Of a stretch of DNA of 21,638 nucleotides, positions 9,235 to 19,371 are shown in pieces (the first letter of the stretch is position 1; each line of letters opens with the position of its first letter). Under the pieces are notes generated by a model. The model worked only from the letters and a program-made list of their open reading frames with translations, was not told where the DNA came from and searched no databases. The DNA is from Pleurotus djamor (Eukaryota > Basidiomycota > Agaricomycetes > Agaricales > Pleurotaceae), in contig JAPEVF010000764.1 in NCBI GenBank assembly GCA_029747585.1, forward strand, positions 1 through 21,638, read 5' to 3'. A program made the translations under genes and the position numbers.

Positions 9235-10539
9235 TTATGCCATGATTTCGACCTCCCCAGAATCGCGCCTCTGCTCGTTTTCGAATACGGCGTAGCGTCT
9301 ACATACCATGCTCCATTTTATATTACCCACAATGCAATCCATCATTGCTTGCTTGTAGCGTTCAACTGAGGGACGCTGCTCCGCTGAGATTGAAGTATTC
9401 TTGTGGAGGACTTTGTCATATTGACAGAGCCTGAGGAAGGCTTCACGAAAGAGATAATTAGAATATTTGAAGCTAGCCTGTAGGTCTTTGCTTGAAACGC
9501 CGGTTGAATCATCGTTCATGATGACGGTTATCACATTATTTTGTGTGTCATTTGCGAGTTTTTCTTTTTTGAACGAGTAGATATCCTAAGGGATCAGGTA
9601 TGTCAGCGATTTGAACTTGTGAAAGGACCTGGGGGCACATACGTTGGCGAGGAAAACCATCTCAACGGTGGCTTTCGACATCTCCCCTATAGCGTGCTGA
9701 CTCATGTCATCCGTAGGGAGATTCATTTCGTGTACCCATTGTGCGAGGATGAGAAATGGCACCAAGCCCACGGTAGCATGCCTATTTTCATAGTAGGACT
9801 TCAGTGTCTTCTTCTTTTGTAAGGTGGGAGAATCGCGGTCGATGGCCTCTTGCACGATTCCGCGAACCGATAAGAGGTTCTCGTATATGAAATCCTCATG
9901 ATATGCGGATGTAAGCGATGTCATGACTGAGTCGGCAAGTCTAGAATGCGATATCAGCATCGACGTCGCGACTGGGGTTTTTTATGATGGAATTTCTCCG
10001 AAGTGCCTACCTTTCCATTACGGGGAACAAAGGGTGTTCGGCTTCAGGGCACCCATCGTGCTTCGAGGAATCTCCACGGTACATATCTATGTATATGTCG
10101 GCCCATCTTTGTGATTGATCGGCCGTTGTCGTATCGCTGAGGAGAGTGGGACCGTTGAGTTCGAGCGGAGATGGCATGACGAAGGTGACGAGACAAACGT
10201 ACGTGATTTCCTCAAAGATGAAGGCTAGGATGAGATAGTTGAGACATGCTTTTAGCTGAAAGAGCGTTGCATCCGGGTACGCATAACAGATGAGCACGGG
10301 CATCTGTATTTTATCCAAGGTCTGCGAAGAGAGTCGGCCTTCACATACAGACAAATTGATTCAGAACGTACAATGCGAGTACGGGGGTCGATGTCTAGCG
10401 ACGCCAACCAGTCATTGAAGGAGGTGTCCAGCTCGTAGAAGTATGGATTACTAATGTTGGATGATTGTGGACAGGTTTTTGAGTGGGGAAAAAGCGATAG
10501 AAGATCTGGGAGACGGTACTGAGAAGTCGCCACAACCAT
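9235..10539 (-). CDS. Class I sesquiterpene synthase (terpene cyclase)
   Basis: Five exons on the minus strand: 10539-10372, 10321-10203, 10136-10011, 9940-9643, 9585-9235. They total 1062 nt and 353 residues, the usual size for fungal sesquiterpene synthases. Such enzymes ionise farnesyl diphosphate with magnesium and cyclise it. Visible features are the N-terminal YRLPDLLSLFPHSKTC, CYAYPDATLFQLKACLN before the first metal motif, the NSE motif NDIYSFKKE (237-245) complete across an exon junction, and C-terminal GNIKWSMVCRRY. The Asp-rich motif position reads EEITD (93-97), so the usual first Asp is Glu. The start ATG is set by the YRLPDLL segment; the frame stays open further upstream without resemblance. 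No P450 or other tailoring gene is adjacent. Product specificity cannot be read from sequence. Confidence 0.9.
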
Positions 10540-10908
10540 GCTGGTAGGTGAGGGGGGAATTAGGGAATGGAGTTTGGGTAGTTTAATAACCACAAATTTA
10601 TACTCCCATAGATTTTCACTCCAAGAAGCCTCCCTCCCATATTGATAAGACCGACCTTGAGATGCGATTTTCGACGGACAGGCACACACAGCATGCTATT
10701 CCCGTACAGTTCGGTTCTGTGGAGGGAGTAGCAGGAGACATGCGTGGTGAGATCTCGGAGATGACATATGCCGACTGGGCATTTTACACGGTCGCAAGGT
10801 GAGTATTGACCGCGTTTCGCCTAGTTGAGACAAAAATAGTGATGATGGACCGTTGATGGCCATTGTTGGAAGTAATCGGTGGATTGAGAGTGTGGGAAAA
10901 TAGGGCCC
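10540..10908. promoter_or_regulatory. Divergent promoter region, terpene synthase / RAD51D
   Basis: These 369 bp lie between two divergent start codons and must hold both promoters. A plus-strand open frame without a stop runs from about 10587 to 10802, with an ATG at 10662 giving 46 codons. It reads plausibly (IPVQFGSVEGVAGDMRGEIS) and meets a consensus GTGAGT donor at 10799. I could not connect it to a downstream exon or to a family, so no gene is called. No clear TATA element was found. Confidence 0.4.
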
Positions 10909-12122
10909 ATGAAACTCAACTCGACCCTCCTTGGTCTGCCTCCGTCTCTGGTCCTCTCTCTGCAGGAAATCGGCTGTGGGACGGCCTCTGATTTCCTCCT
11001 ATACTCAACGGAAGCGCTCATTCTGAAACTTCCACCAGGAACTATCAGTATCTGTGGCCTCGAGCAACACCGCGCACGCGTCATAGAGACTCTCAGCGCG
11101 GTTGGGACAACTGCTCAGATACTCCTTGCTTCAGCACCGCCCGGCTATTCGGAAAATAACTCGCGAAGCCTTCTCACAGGATGCATGAAACTAGATAACC
11201 TTCTTCACGGCCTCGGTGGACCCGACGTGCTCGAAATATCTGGTGACAAGGGCTCGGGCAAATCGGTCTGGTCGCTCTACAGAACTACTCTTCGCGTTCT
11301 CTGACCCCTTTGAAAAGATCTTAATCACCAACATCATACTACGTTACCTCAAAGCAAATGTGGATTCTAGAGTTCTCTGGATTGACACTACTGGCGATTT
11401 TATCCCTGCGATGGCGGTTAGCATCTTGTCACGACTTGGTCAGACGCCCGGACACGAGGTAGGCTTCTCAGCATTACGCTCAAAACGCAGCGGCTGAAGC
11501 ATCCCGACCCAGCCAGCAAACTGTCTTGACCGTTTAGAGTTAGCACAAGCCTTTCATTTGGAAGCTGTGTATGACGTCCTTGAGAACTCGACGACGACAC
11601 CGCAACACCCGATTTCTTGCGTCGTAGTTGACACTGTTACTTCCCTTCTCAGTCCCGCGCTAAGTGCCGTATCCGCTCAAGGACACTTAATGATGACCAA
11701 CTTTATGGCTGACCTTCGGTCCTTTGGCAAGAAACATGGCTCTACCATCTTTGTGAGGACCACCCTCCCTCTCCCGTTAGTAAAAATTTCTGTGACGTTT
11801 AACGATGATCGATATAGGTCATCAATAATTCAGTGGCGACTCACCGTGGCCAGCCAAACCCAGAAGCTGTCTTGGCTACACCCCGAAAGCCAGCACTAGG
11901 ACCCACCTTCACATTTCTGACCGATGCTACAATTTGGATCACGAAGGAACATCATGACGAAGATCCTGGCTCTGTACTGCACACTGCGCAAATGTGGAGT
12001 TCTAAGCTCACGGTATTTATTTTCACTCGTATCGACGATACTCGTAGTGACCATACCTCTATCAGCGCTCAAAAGTTTACTGCACGTTCTACAGCCAAGA
12101 TGGGTTTATCCTTCCGAATTGA
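10909..12122 (+). CDS. RAD51D: RAD51 paralog, RAD51D-like
   Basis: Five exons: 10909-11265, 11318-11458, 11513-11752, 11818-12012, 12066-12122. They total 990 nt and 329 residues (human RAD51D 328). Every intron is phase 0. RAD51 paralogs act in the nucleus in homologous recombination by assisting RAD51 filament assembly. The N-terminal LPPSLVLSLQEIGCGTASDF resembles the family's small DNA-binding domain. LLTGCMKLDNLLHGLGG leads into the Walker A GDKGSGKS (112-119), and Walker B is CVVVDTVTSLLSPAL (from 202). The tail has KPALGPTFTFLTDATIWI, matching the KPALGxxxxF element of RAD51D, and VYCTFYSQDGFILP. The SP...G...MM pattern after Walker B also favours RAD51D over XRCC2 or Rad57. The donor of intron 1 (GTCTGG) is weak but the frame and branch motif support it. 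The gene ends 26 bp from a converging gene. Confidence 0.85.
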
Positions 12123-12148
12123 ATTGTACCGAACGCACGTACATACGC

Positions 12149-13208
12149 CTACAAAGACTTCTCCAAATTGAACATCTCTTCAACGGTCTCGATGTGCTTT
12201 CCAGATAGCACTTCGTATTCTACGGCTTTCAATGGTCCACGAACCCATTTCTCTCCGTATCCAAAATGCTTTCCAACCACTGCCTTGATCCCACCGATCC
12301 CACCGACCCTTCCCACTGCCCAATCGGCGTGACCGAGTTTGGCTTGAAGTTCCATGGCCTCCTTCAAATTCCCCTCTTTGAACAACGTATAGAGCTGCCT
12401 GTGTATCTTCGGGAAGAGATTCACAGACGCGGCAATGGTACCTGCGCTTCCCGACAGCAACCCTTGGAGGAACAAATCAGAGCGACCTGCAAAGACGGCG
12501 AACTCCGTCGAAGGGAATGTAGACGCCAGACGATGGAGTTTGCCCATATTCCCGCAGGACAATTTCGTCCCAACTATGTTGGGATGCTCCGCCAAAATGG
12601 CGATTGTATCCGAGTCGAGATCCTGCCCTGCTGTAACCGTTGGGAAGTTGTATATCATCGTTGGGATCGGTGATGCGTCGGCCACCTTTGAATTAATCAA
12701 TCAACCCTTCTTCAAGAGATCAGACGGAGGAAGGAAAGGGAAATCGTCATACCTCGCGATGGAACCGAAGAATGTTCTCTTTCGTCATCTGTGGTGGCCA
12801 GGTAGACGGGGTAAGCACAAGGACATGTGATGCTCCTGCTTCCTTTGCGTCGACGCAAAGTTTCTTCGTCTCTCGGGTGGATTGAGCACCAGTGCCCGCG
12901 ATAACCAAAACGTTCTGGAACCCATTCTCATCCAAAGTCTGCCGTGTAAACTTTATCGCTTCCTTGCGTTCTTCATGCGACAGGTGTTGCGCTTCTCCGT
13001 TACTTCCTTGTACAAGAATACCGGTAACACCTCCCTTAATACACCGAAGCGACAAAGTCAAACTACGTATCGGCTTTGATCGATGAGGTCAACATACTTC
13101 GGCTAGTCTGAGGATGTGTGATTTGACGGATGGAAAGTCAAATTCTTCATTTGCGTCGAAGAATAGGACAGCGGGAACGTAGAAACCAGGCGGAGGTGCA
13201 GCGGACAT
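12149..13208 (-). CDS. DapA/HpcH-type class I aldolase (dihydrodipicolinate synthase family)
   Basis: Three exons on the minus strand: 13208-13098, 13034-12753, 12685-12149. They total 930 nt and 309 residues, standard for this family of (beta/alpha)8 Schiff-base lyases. Visible features are the substrate loop GSNGEAQHLS (from residue 47; family GTTGE), PTMIYNFP with the conserved Tyr143, and GTKLSCGNMGK with the Schiff-base Lys172. The Tyr-to-Lys spacing is close to that of bacterial DapA. Later there is AGRSDLFLQGLLSGSAGTIA. Fungi make lysine by the aminoadipate route, so a true dihydrodipicolinate synthase role is unlikely. Family members in fungi include 4-hydroxy-2-oxoglutarate aldolase and 2-keto-3-deoxy-L-galactonate aldolase, and I cannot decide between these. 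No mitochondrial presequence is evident, which mildly favours a cytosolic sugar-acid aldolase. Confidence 0.88.
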
Positions 13209-13898
13209 CGTATGTTGTCTGTTCGGGGATATCAGTCGAGAAAAGGTATATGTAGCGAGAAGAAAGATTGGTCCAGTAGATGTGCACTTATAAGCATATC
13301 GATTGTGATGTGTTGTCCGTATTGAGCACACGGGCACATGAGATCAAGATTTGTGCTCGCGGATGAAGACGTGGGTCATCAGGGGGCCTAAATAGGGCTT
13401 GATAATAGATGATAGGAGCCTTCGACTTTCGAAGTGGGTTCCAGCGTCAAGCCTGAGTCCGATTTCCCGATGGATGTAGCTTTACCTCCGTCGCTTGCAT
13501 AGCATGGATTAAAGCGCAAGGTTCTCCGGCACATACAGGTCAGATAAAGTTGGAAAGGACATGAAAAGATGATATCCGAGGGCAACATGCGGAATACTGG
13601 ATGGGTACGGCACGAGCAGGAAAATAATTAGATCATTACACGAAGGGATGTAAACCCCGTATCTGTCTCAGGAGTGGTTGGCTTGAAACGCCTGGGTCAA
13701 TAGAAAGGTACATATATTTAATCTTGGTTTACCCACCCATGGAAAGGGAAGGATGCAAGGGCGTAGATGGGCATAGTAGGTGCATTGAAGCGTCCGATAT
13801 CTACGCCCAGCAATAAACCCGAACATTAAAAGAAAACGAAGGGTCATCATGATCGATGCACTACGGTGGTTGCCTGAGTGGACGGATACAGCCTTCAG
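13209..13898. other. 690-bp spacer: aldolase promoter and DUF6593 gene 3' region
   Basis: The stretch lies between two same-strand (minus) genes. The part next to 13208 should hold the aldolase promoter; a TATA-like run (tacatatacc on the minus strand, about 13245-13254) lies 40 bp before the ATG. Open frames at 13668-13850 and 13388-13588 (minus) show no family resemblance and atypical composition. I see no tRNA, repeat or mobile element. Confidence 0.4.
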
Positions 13899-14671
13899 CT
13901 ATGTACTTGTGTTCTGGGCAATTGCGCGTCCTCCCCGGATGAGAACGACATTGGCATCGTGCTTAACTTTGCGCTCCATGATCAAGAAGGACGTCACTAC
14001 GATGTCTTGGATTTGGACTGCTTCTGGTTCGAGGACAAGGAATGCGGGTAGTGATCTAGGCTGGCCGTTGAGAAGTAATTTTCGGGCTCGCTGAAACCAG
14101 GCGATGGGAGTGTCTGTTTTATCAGACAAGTAGAGCTAGGGTACAGGAAGGTTACGAGATGAGTGGTAGAAATAAGAAAGAGAACGCAAAGAGGACGTAC
14201 GAATAGTTGACCCACTATACTCACGGCCCAGGTATAACTTTGCCCCTGCTCCTCGAACGTTACGGGGCTTGTGATCCAGAGGGAAATTCGATTAGCAATG
14301 GATGAACGCTATGCTATGATGAGGTTCATTACTCACTAGCTACTGGATTTCTTGGAAGGTTTCAACCATTCCTTGACCTTGACGGATTCTTGGCCATCGA
14401 AGGTAATCTTATCCGATAGAAAGTCTCTTGCGTGTAACACAGCGAATGGCTGCGAGTTTATAGGCTTGGAAAAGGTGGTGCGAGTTTGACTCGAGTTCGT
14501 GTCAATGATGTAGACGAGCTCTGGGCGATCATCGACATAGGTGCTGATGTTCGTTTTGATAACACTATCCTTGTCAAAGAACAGAAGAGTCGAGGCTGGT
14601 GTTGGCTGAGGTATTCCAGGCTCAACGAGGTATTTGGCTGGGGGTTGGACGAGAGTAACTTGGGAGTCCAT
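13899..14671 (-). CDS. DUF6593-type protein of unknown function
   Basis: Three exons on the minus strand: 14671-14337, 14267-14221, 14113-13899. They total 597 nt and 198 residues. The N-terminal half has a Pro-rich lead, then STLLFFDKDSVIKTN and ELVYIIDTNSSQTRTTFSKP, and the C-terminus has VQIQDIVVTSFLIMERKVKH. This layout matches the beta-rich DUF6593 domain that is expanded in Agaricomycetes and whose function is unknown. Intron 1 (14336-14268) has a perfect GTGAGT donor. The donor of intron 2 is uncertain: the best-looking GTGAGT at 14224 breaks the frame, while GTATAG at 14220 or GTCAAC at 14211 keeps it (198 or 201 residues). There is no signal peptide. A TATA-like element lies about 45 bp upstream of the ATG. 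Confidence 0.7.
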
Positions 14672-14710
14672 TGTCGGGTTAATTGAGCTCTAAACTGGAG
14701 AACATCTACA

Positions 14711-14719
14711 CTTTATATG
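14711..14719 (-). promoter_or_regulatory. TATA-like element upstream of the DUF6593 gene
   Basis: On the minus strand the sequence reads CATATAAAG, about 40-50 bp upstream of the ATG at 14671. Position and sequence fit a fungal core promoter. Confidence 0.4.
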
Positions 14720-14977
14720 TTTGAAAACTGATACTGCGGAGATCGATGAGCTGCCTGGTCCACTACTTCCAATTTTACGACAGCCCCCTTACCCCCTAGC
14801 TCCGTACTGAGCGGTACCTAGGCATTCTACGATTCCGGGGCCGGAGAAGTGTGGGGAAGAGTTGCATGAGAAAAGTAGAAAGTGGAAGGAGGAAGGAAAC
14901 AAGCCAATCGATGCTAACTTGTCACATGCTACCAATCACATGTCTTGGCGTCTTCGCCCACGCCATTTCTTAGCCTG

Positions 14978-15055
14978 TTATATCAAGGCGGGGTGTCTCT
15001 CTTTCTAAACTATCCAACTTTCTCTGCTTCCTCTTCCTCCTCTTCCTCTACCGTA
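14978..15055 (+). promoter_or_regulatory. SCP2 core promoter: TATA-like box and pyrimidine tract
   Basis: A TATA-like TTATATCAAG (14978-14987) lies 73-82 bp before the SCP2 ATG. It is followed by a strong CT-rich tract from about 14996 to 15052 with repeated cttcctc units. Such tracts just upstream of the start codon are typical of highly expressed basidiomycete genes and usually hold the transcription start. The whole divergent spacer is 14672-15059. Confidence 0.55.
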
Positions 15056-15059
15056 CATT

Positions 15060-15682
15060 ATGTCTGATCTCGCAGTTGCTGGTTTCAAGGTGACCACGGC
15101 TTCGCTCACTACTGGCGACGCGTATATTCATTTCTCTGCTGTTTAGGCCTCGGATGTCATTGTCGACATTGACAAGGCGTTCAGCACTTTCTCCGAGAAG
15201 GAGAAGAAGGACTTTGTCAACAAGGTGCGCGCCCCCCACCGTCAATCCTGTTCGGACGTCTAATAATGCACCATCTAGACCAAGGGTATCTTCGAGCTTC
15301 GCATCACCAACGATGACAAGCAGGAAGCCGTTTGGACCATTGACATGAAGAAGGAGGGTACCGTCGCGAAGGGTGCTGTTGCCAAGCCCAAACCCGACGT
15401 TATCATCATCTTGTCCGACGAGACTTTCATGCTCCTCGCCTCAGGCAAGGTACGTCGCTACGTGTTTGCTTGAACGCTTGGTTCGTGAACTTACCTCGGG
15501 AATCTAGTTGACCGGACAGAAAGCTTTCATGACCGGAAAGCTCAAGACCAAGGGCAACATGATGCTTGCAACCAAGCTTGAGAATGTCCTCAAGGTACGT
15601 GGTTCCCCTCATTCTACTTTATTGAATTCGCTCACCCACCGTCCTATCGTAGGTGGCCAAGGGCAAGCAAGCCAAGCTCTAA
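15060..15682 (+). CDS. SCP2 sterol-carrier-domain protein with peroxisomal signal
   Basis: Five exons: 15060-15089, 15147-15224, 15279-15449, 15508-15594, 15653-15682. They total 396 nt and 131 residues, so the SCP2 lipid-binding domain makes up the whole protein. Visible family features are KGIFELRITNDDKQEAVWTI, DMKKEGTVAKG, KPDVIIILSDETFMLLASGK and AFMTGKLKTKGNMMLATKLE (the K.KGN conserved core). The C-terminus QAKL is an SKL-like PTS1, so the protein is probably imported into peroxisomes, where SCP2 proteins bind fatty acyl-CoA or sterols. The introns are regular at 54-58 nt. Codon use is strongly biased to C/G-ending codons (AAG, GTC, GAC), unlike the neighbours, which with the CT-rich promoter suggests high expression. 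Confidence 0.93.
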
Positions 15683-15933
15683 GCCTTACACACTTCCTGG
15701 ATAGACTTCGTCCGTTCGCATGTTATTTTTGGTGTATCCGTAGCCCTAATTATATCGTTCCGTCAATCTCCGCCAATATATGATGAGGGTGAGAAATATG
15801 TGCATAAGGTTCGTGTTATACATGAGGTAGAGTAAGCGGTGGTTCTAAAACAAACGAAGGTGGGGTGAGTGGTATCACTGTAAAGGTAAACCCCATAAAA
15901 TATTAAGTCGCAATTGTAAAAGGGCTGTTCACG
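15683..15933. other. Convergent 3' spacer between SCP2 and MGM1
   Basis: These 251 bp lie between two converging stop codons and contain only presumed 3' untranslated sequence. AATATATG and AAAATATTAA-like A/T-rich spots (around 15773 and 15897) may take part in 3' end formation. Nothing else was recognised. Confidence 0.35.
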
Positions 15934-18900
15934 TTAGAACATGTTTCCAAAAAGCCCTCGCTGTCGGCGAGGAGCAGGCTGAGCATCTTGTCGTAGAGTG
16001 GAAAGGCTATTGAGTTGTTTCATCACCTTAACAAGGACGTTTTCAGTCAAGGAATCAAGAACCCATAACGATGACGTACCTCTTCAAGTTTATCTTTCCG
16101 TTCCTGTAGATCAAGATGCCGGCGAACAACAGGGTTCTCTCTCGCAAATTCAACGATCTCTTTGCGATCAAGATCGTACAATAACCTGGAATCAATTTCC
16201 CGAGGGAACTGATGATAAAGGAGGTTGAGCGAAATTTCGAGGAAAAAGATGAGTGTCACGTACTTGATAAAAGAATTGATCCAGCAGTTCGATATTGATG
16301 AACATGGCTGATGTATACGCGAGTTTATCCGCGACGACATTGAGGAAGGCTTCAGGACACAAAACGTCATTGTCAGGACCGCCTTTGCATCGTTTGGACT
16401 TCAAGGCAGCTAATCGGAGCCGCAGGACACTTAGACGATCAGTATAAAGAATCGCATGACGGGCTAGAGCACGGAATGAATAAGTTCATGCAGTAAATAT
16501 TCTGGAGAGGCAATGGCTTACCATCCAAGATTTGCGCAGGAGGGTAGCGATATGAGTCTGGAAGCTCATCGGGAGTATCTTCCTCTCCAGCAGCAGCAAT
16601 CCGTTTCGCCTTCCGAGCCTTCTCTTGTTCTTCCAACTCTTGTACATACCTCACCAACCCACCCAACCGACGGCTCCCACCAACCTTCTTCCTGATATCC
16701 TTGAGCTTAGTCTCACACATCACCACCTCCTTCTCGAACAAGTCGATAGCATTCTGCCTGCCCTTCTCCCATTCACGCTCTTCAACCTCGACCTCGTACT
16801 TGTAAGGCTTTATACAATTCTCGACTTGATCTGAAGTAACGCCAATACGGTCGCGAAGGATCATATGCGAAAATTGAACAAGGCGCTCAGCAGCACGAGG
16901 ATGAAAATTGAAGGGTTCAGCAGATGCGATAGAGTCGATGAGGGCACGAAGACCATCCGCGACGAGCAGAGTGGAATCGCGGCCAACGCCAGATTTGGTG
17001 AGTAAGGAAGAGGCAGCTTCGAGTTTATGTCGCCAATAGGGTTCGACGTCCTCTGGTCGTAGTTTAGGATCTTGTGCGATAACACCAAGCTCTGGCGCGC
17101 GTTTATCCAACCAATAGAGTTGCTCCAGTACGTCCATAACCTTGTCTTCCAACATAGCCTTGAGCTTCGCGCGAATGATGGGACGTTTGAATTGATTCGT
17201 GGCTTCCTTGAAACGCAACTTCAATGCGTCCATAGTCTCGGCAACATAGGATTCGGCCGTAATCCGTCGGTCATTGTATTGAACTTTGAATTGGTAGGTC
17301 GCTTCTTCAAGTTCAAGTTGGACGGCGTTGGTAATACCATGGAGCGAAGACGCCATCGAGGACTCAAGAACCTCCATCAACCGTCGTCGAAGGGTGTCGG
17401 TGCCAACCATCAGCGAGGACGACGCGCCAAAGACATCCTTGTGAGAGCCAAAGTAATCGCTTTCACCCTTCTGGGCGATGAGAGCGGTATTGTCACGCTT
17501 TGACCTCTTTCCAGATGACTTTGCAACGACACCGACGTAGCCAAGGTGCAATGGATACCTATTACCAGCGAGGATACTGGCGCCCTGTTCTGGAGGCACC
17601 AAATCCATCTTGGTAATAACACCAATCGTCCGCAGCCCAAGCGGATCAACCTTACGACTGGCTCGTAGGGCGGGTGAGTTAGCCAAGTCTACATCAGCAG
17701 CGCAAACTGCCAATACGATATTCGGCTCCCGAATGTACTTGTCGCAGAGCTGAGCAATCTTCTCCTTCAAGGATTCAGGTTGATCCATGGAAGAAATTTG
17801 CACGTATCCAGGAAGGTCAATCAATGTAAGGTCGGGTACATGGGGTGAGTAGATGCGGAGGTCAATGGGGTCGTTGGAAACGGCTTCGGAAGCAGGAACG
17901 GCGAGGTTTAGATCGGTGAGTGTCTTTTGTATTTGAGAAAAATCGGTTATCTTCCCCAAGCCAAGGGCTGGAAATTCACCGTATTCTGCTGCAGCGCCAG
18001 GGGTATGTATCAAAGTGAGTTCGATAGGTCGGCGTGTGACCATGTTGTTGCCTCTATGAAAGAGTCAGTCGAAGAAATGATAACAAGGGCAAGGTAAATA
18101 CATACTTTGGTAGAAATTCATGGCCAACGATAGCTTCAAGCACTGAACTCTTTCCCGAACTTTGACTTCCAATGACAACAATACTGGGTAGTTTGAGGGC
18201 GTCGCTTTGGTCAATGCTCAGCAGCATGCTCCTTATCTCGATAAGTTTCTTCGTCAAGTTCATGAGACCATTCTGACGACGATCGGTTTCGGATGAGTCC
18301 GAGTGAGATGAAGAGTCGGAGGGTGAGGACATGGTAGCAGCGACGAGGGCAGCGATAGCGGCGTCCTCTTTGGGAGATTTGCCGTTTGAACCTTCTCGCG
18401 ATTCCTCTTCTCCCTCACTGCTGCCCTTTTTATCACCTTCTGTAGACGCAAATAAGTCCTTCAAGAACTGTGGGGTCTCCATAGTGGGGAGTTTAACCTC
18501 GGAGACTCGTGATGATACGACTTTGAACCCATCGGAGGCGGAATCAAATAAGTCTGTGGCCGTATCTTGTATTGAGTTCATCCAAGAGGAGGTTTGTTTT
18601 CGAAATTCTGAAGCAATTCTTGAGTAACAACATTGCTAACAGAAGGATAGTAACACGTACCTTCAAACTTATAGTTTGCATATCCGAGCCCACCTGCACC
18701 CACGGTCATTCCAGCTATCGGAACGCGGAAAGCGCGTGCAACGAATCTTGGTATTGAGGAATAAGATATCGCGCGAACGTGCATATGTCGCAGAGATGCT
18801 GGAGATGGCGAAGCATATCTTCGACGAAGCGAGCCCGAAGCCAGAAAAGTAGCATATTGACGATGACAAGGCCGAGCGAGGCTTCGAGATGGCGTAGAGG

Positions 18901-18976
18901 CGCTCAAGCCATATGTTACCGTTTTCTTCAAGGGTTGAACGACATTCTGAGCTTTGCGACGGAATGCAGAGATCAT
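15934..18976 (-). CDS. MGM1: Mitochondrial dynamin-like GTPase Mgm1/OPA1
   Basis: Six exons on the minus strand: 18976-18661, 18607-18106, 18053-16522, 16463-16264, 16208-16080, 16026-15934. They total 2772 nt and 923 residues. Mgm1 drives mitochondrial inner-membrane fusion and cristae shape. The N-terminus [18 protein letters not shown] is an amphipathic presequence. A hydrophobic segment ([18 protein letters not shown], about 85-102) is the membrane anchor. A Ser/Asp/Glu-rich linker follows to about residue 215. The GTPase domain has G1 GSQSSGKSS (252-260), G3 DLPGYVQ and G4 TKMD, and the stalk/GED ends with [20 protein letters not shown]. The ATG at 18976 is chosen for the presequence; the frame is open upstream to 19087. 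The acceptor at 16464 rather than 16410 restores the conserved [21 protein letters not shown] retained intron at 16521-16464 would read in frame and then stop. Confidence 0.93.
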
Positions 18977-19371
18977 CCCAGTGCTTGAGTGGAAGTCGAG
19001 GGCGGAGGCAAGAAGTGACGCACACGCTTCGGCGTGCCAGAAAAGGTCGTGCTTTCCCACGACACTAGTTTTCAAAAATTCAGCCACTTGATGCGTGCAG
19101 CCGACACCGACGCGACATGAACCCGAATAATATGGCTTTCCTTGTCTTGGGCAACGAGGCCACAGAATAAAGGTGAAATATCCTTAGGAAAGGGCTTGAC
19201 TGATAGATGGATTGGTCTTAGGAACCGCGAGAGGCGAGACCTCAGTTACAACAGGAAAAACTCCTCGACGGCCTTGGCGAGTGGCGAGGTACCCCAACCC
19301 TGACCTCTTTAAAAGCCATCAATTATGTATTTCAAAAACGTTCTGTCTTTTTCTCCCTTTATTCGCTCTGC
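18977..19371. promoter_or_regulatory. Divergent promoter region, MGM1 / ART-like gene
   Basis: These 395 bp lie between two divergent starts. A TTTAAAAG element (19308-19315) and a following pyrimidine-rich run (ttctgtctttttctcccttt, 19341-19360) fit a plus-strand core promoter for the gene at 19372. The region next to MGM1 is an open continuation of its frame to 19087. A signal-peptide-like hydrophobic segment is readable in another frame at about 19340-19385 (see findings). Confidence 0.5.

Noticed and set aside
12266..12830. Plus-strand open frames of 131-135 residues
   Set aside because: They are shadows opposite the aldolase exons, which carry the catalytic Tyr and Lys motifs on the minus strand.
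13668..13850. 60-residue minus-strand frame below the DUF6593 gene
   Set aside because: It starts after the DUF6593 stop and has no resemblance or promoter signals. It is probably 3' untranslated sequence.
16410..16521. A 112-nt intron in MGM1
   Set aside because: Using the acceptor at 16464 gives a normal 58-nt intron and restores a conserved coding segment inside the supposed intron.
17072..17503. 143-residue plus-strand open frame
   Set aside because: It lies antisense to the well-supported MGM1 GTPase/stalk exon and shows no family resemblance.
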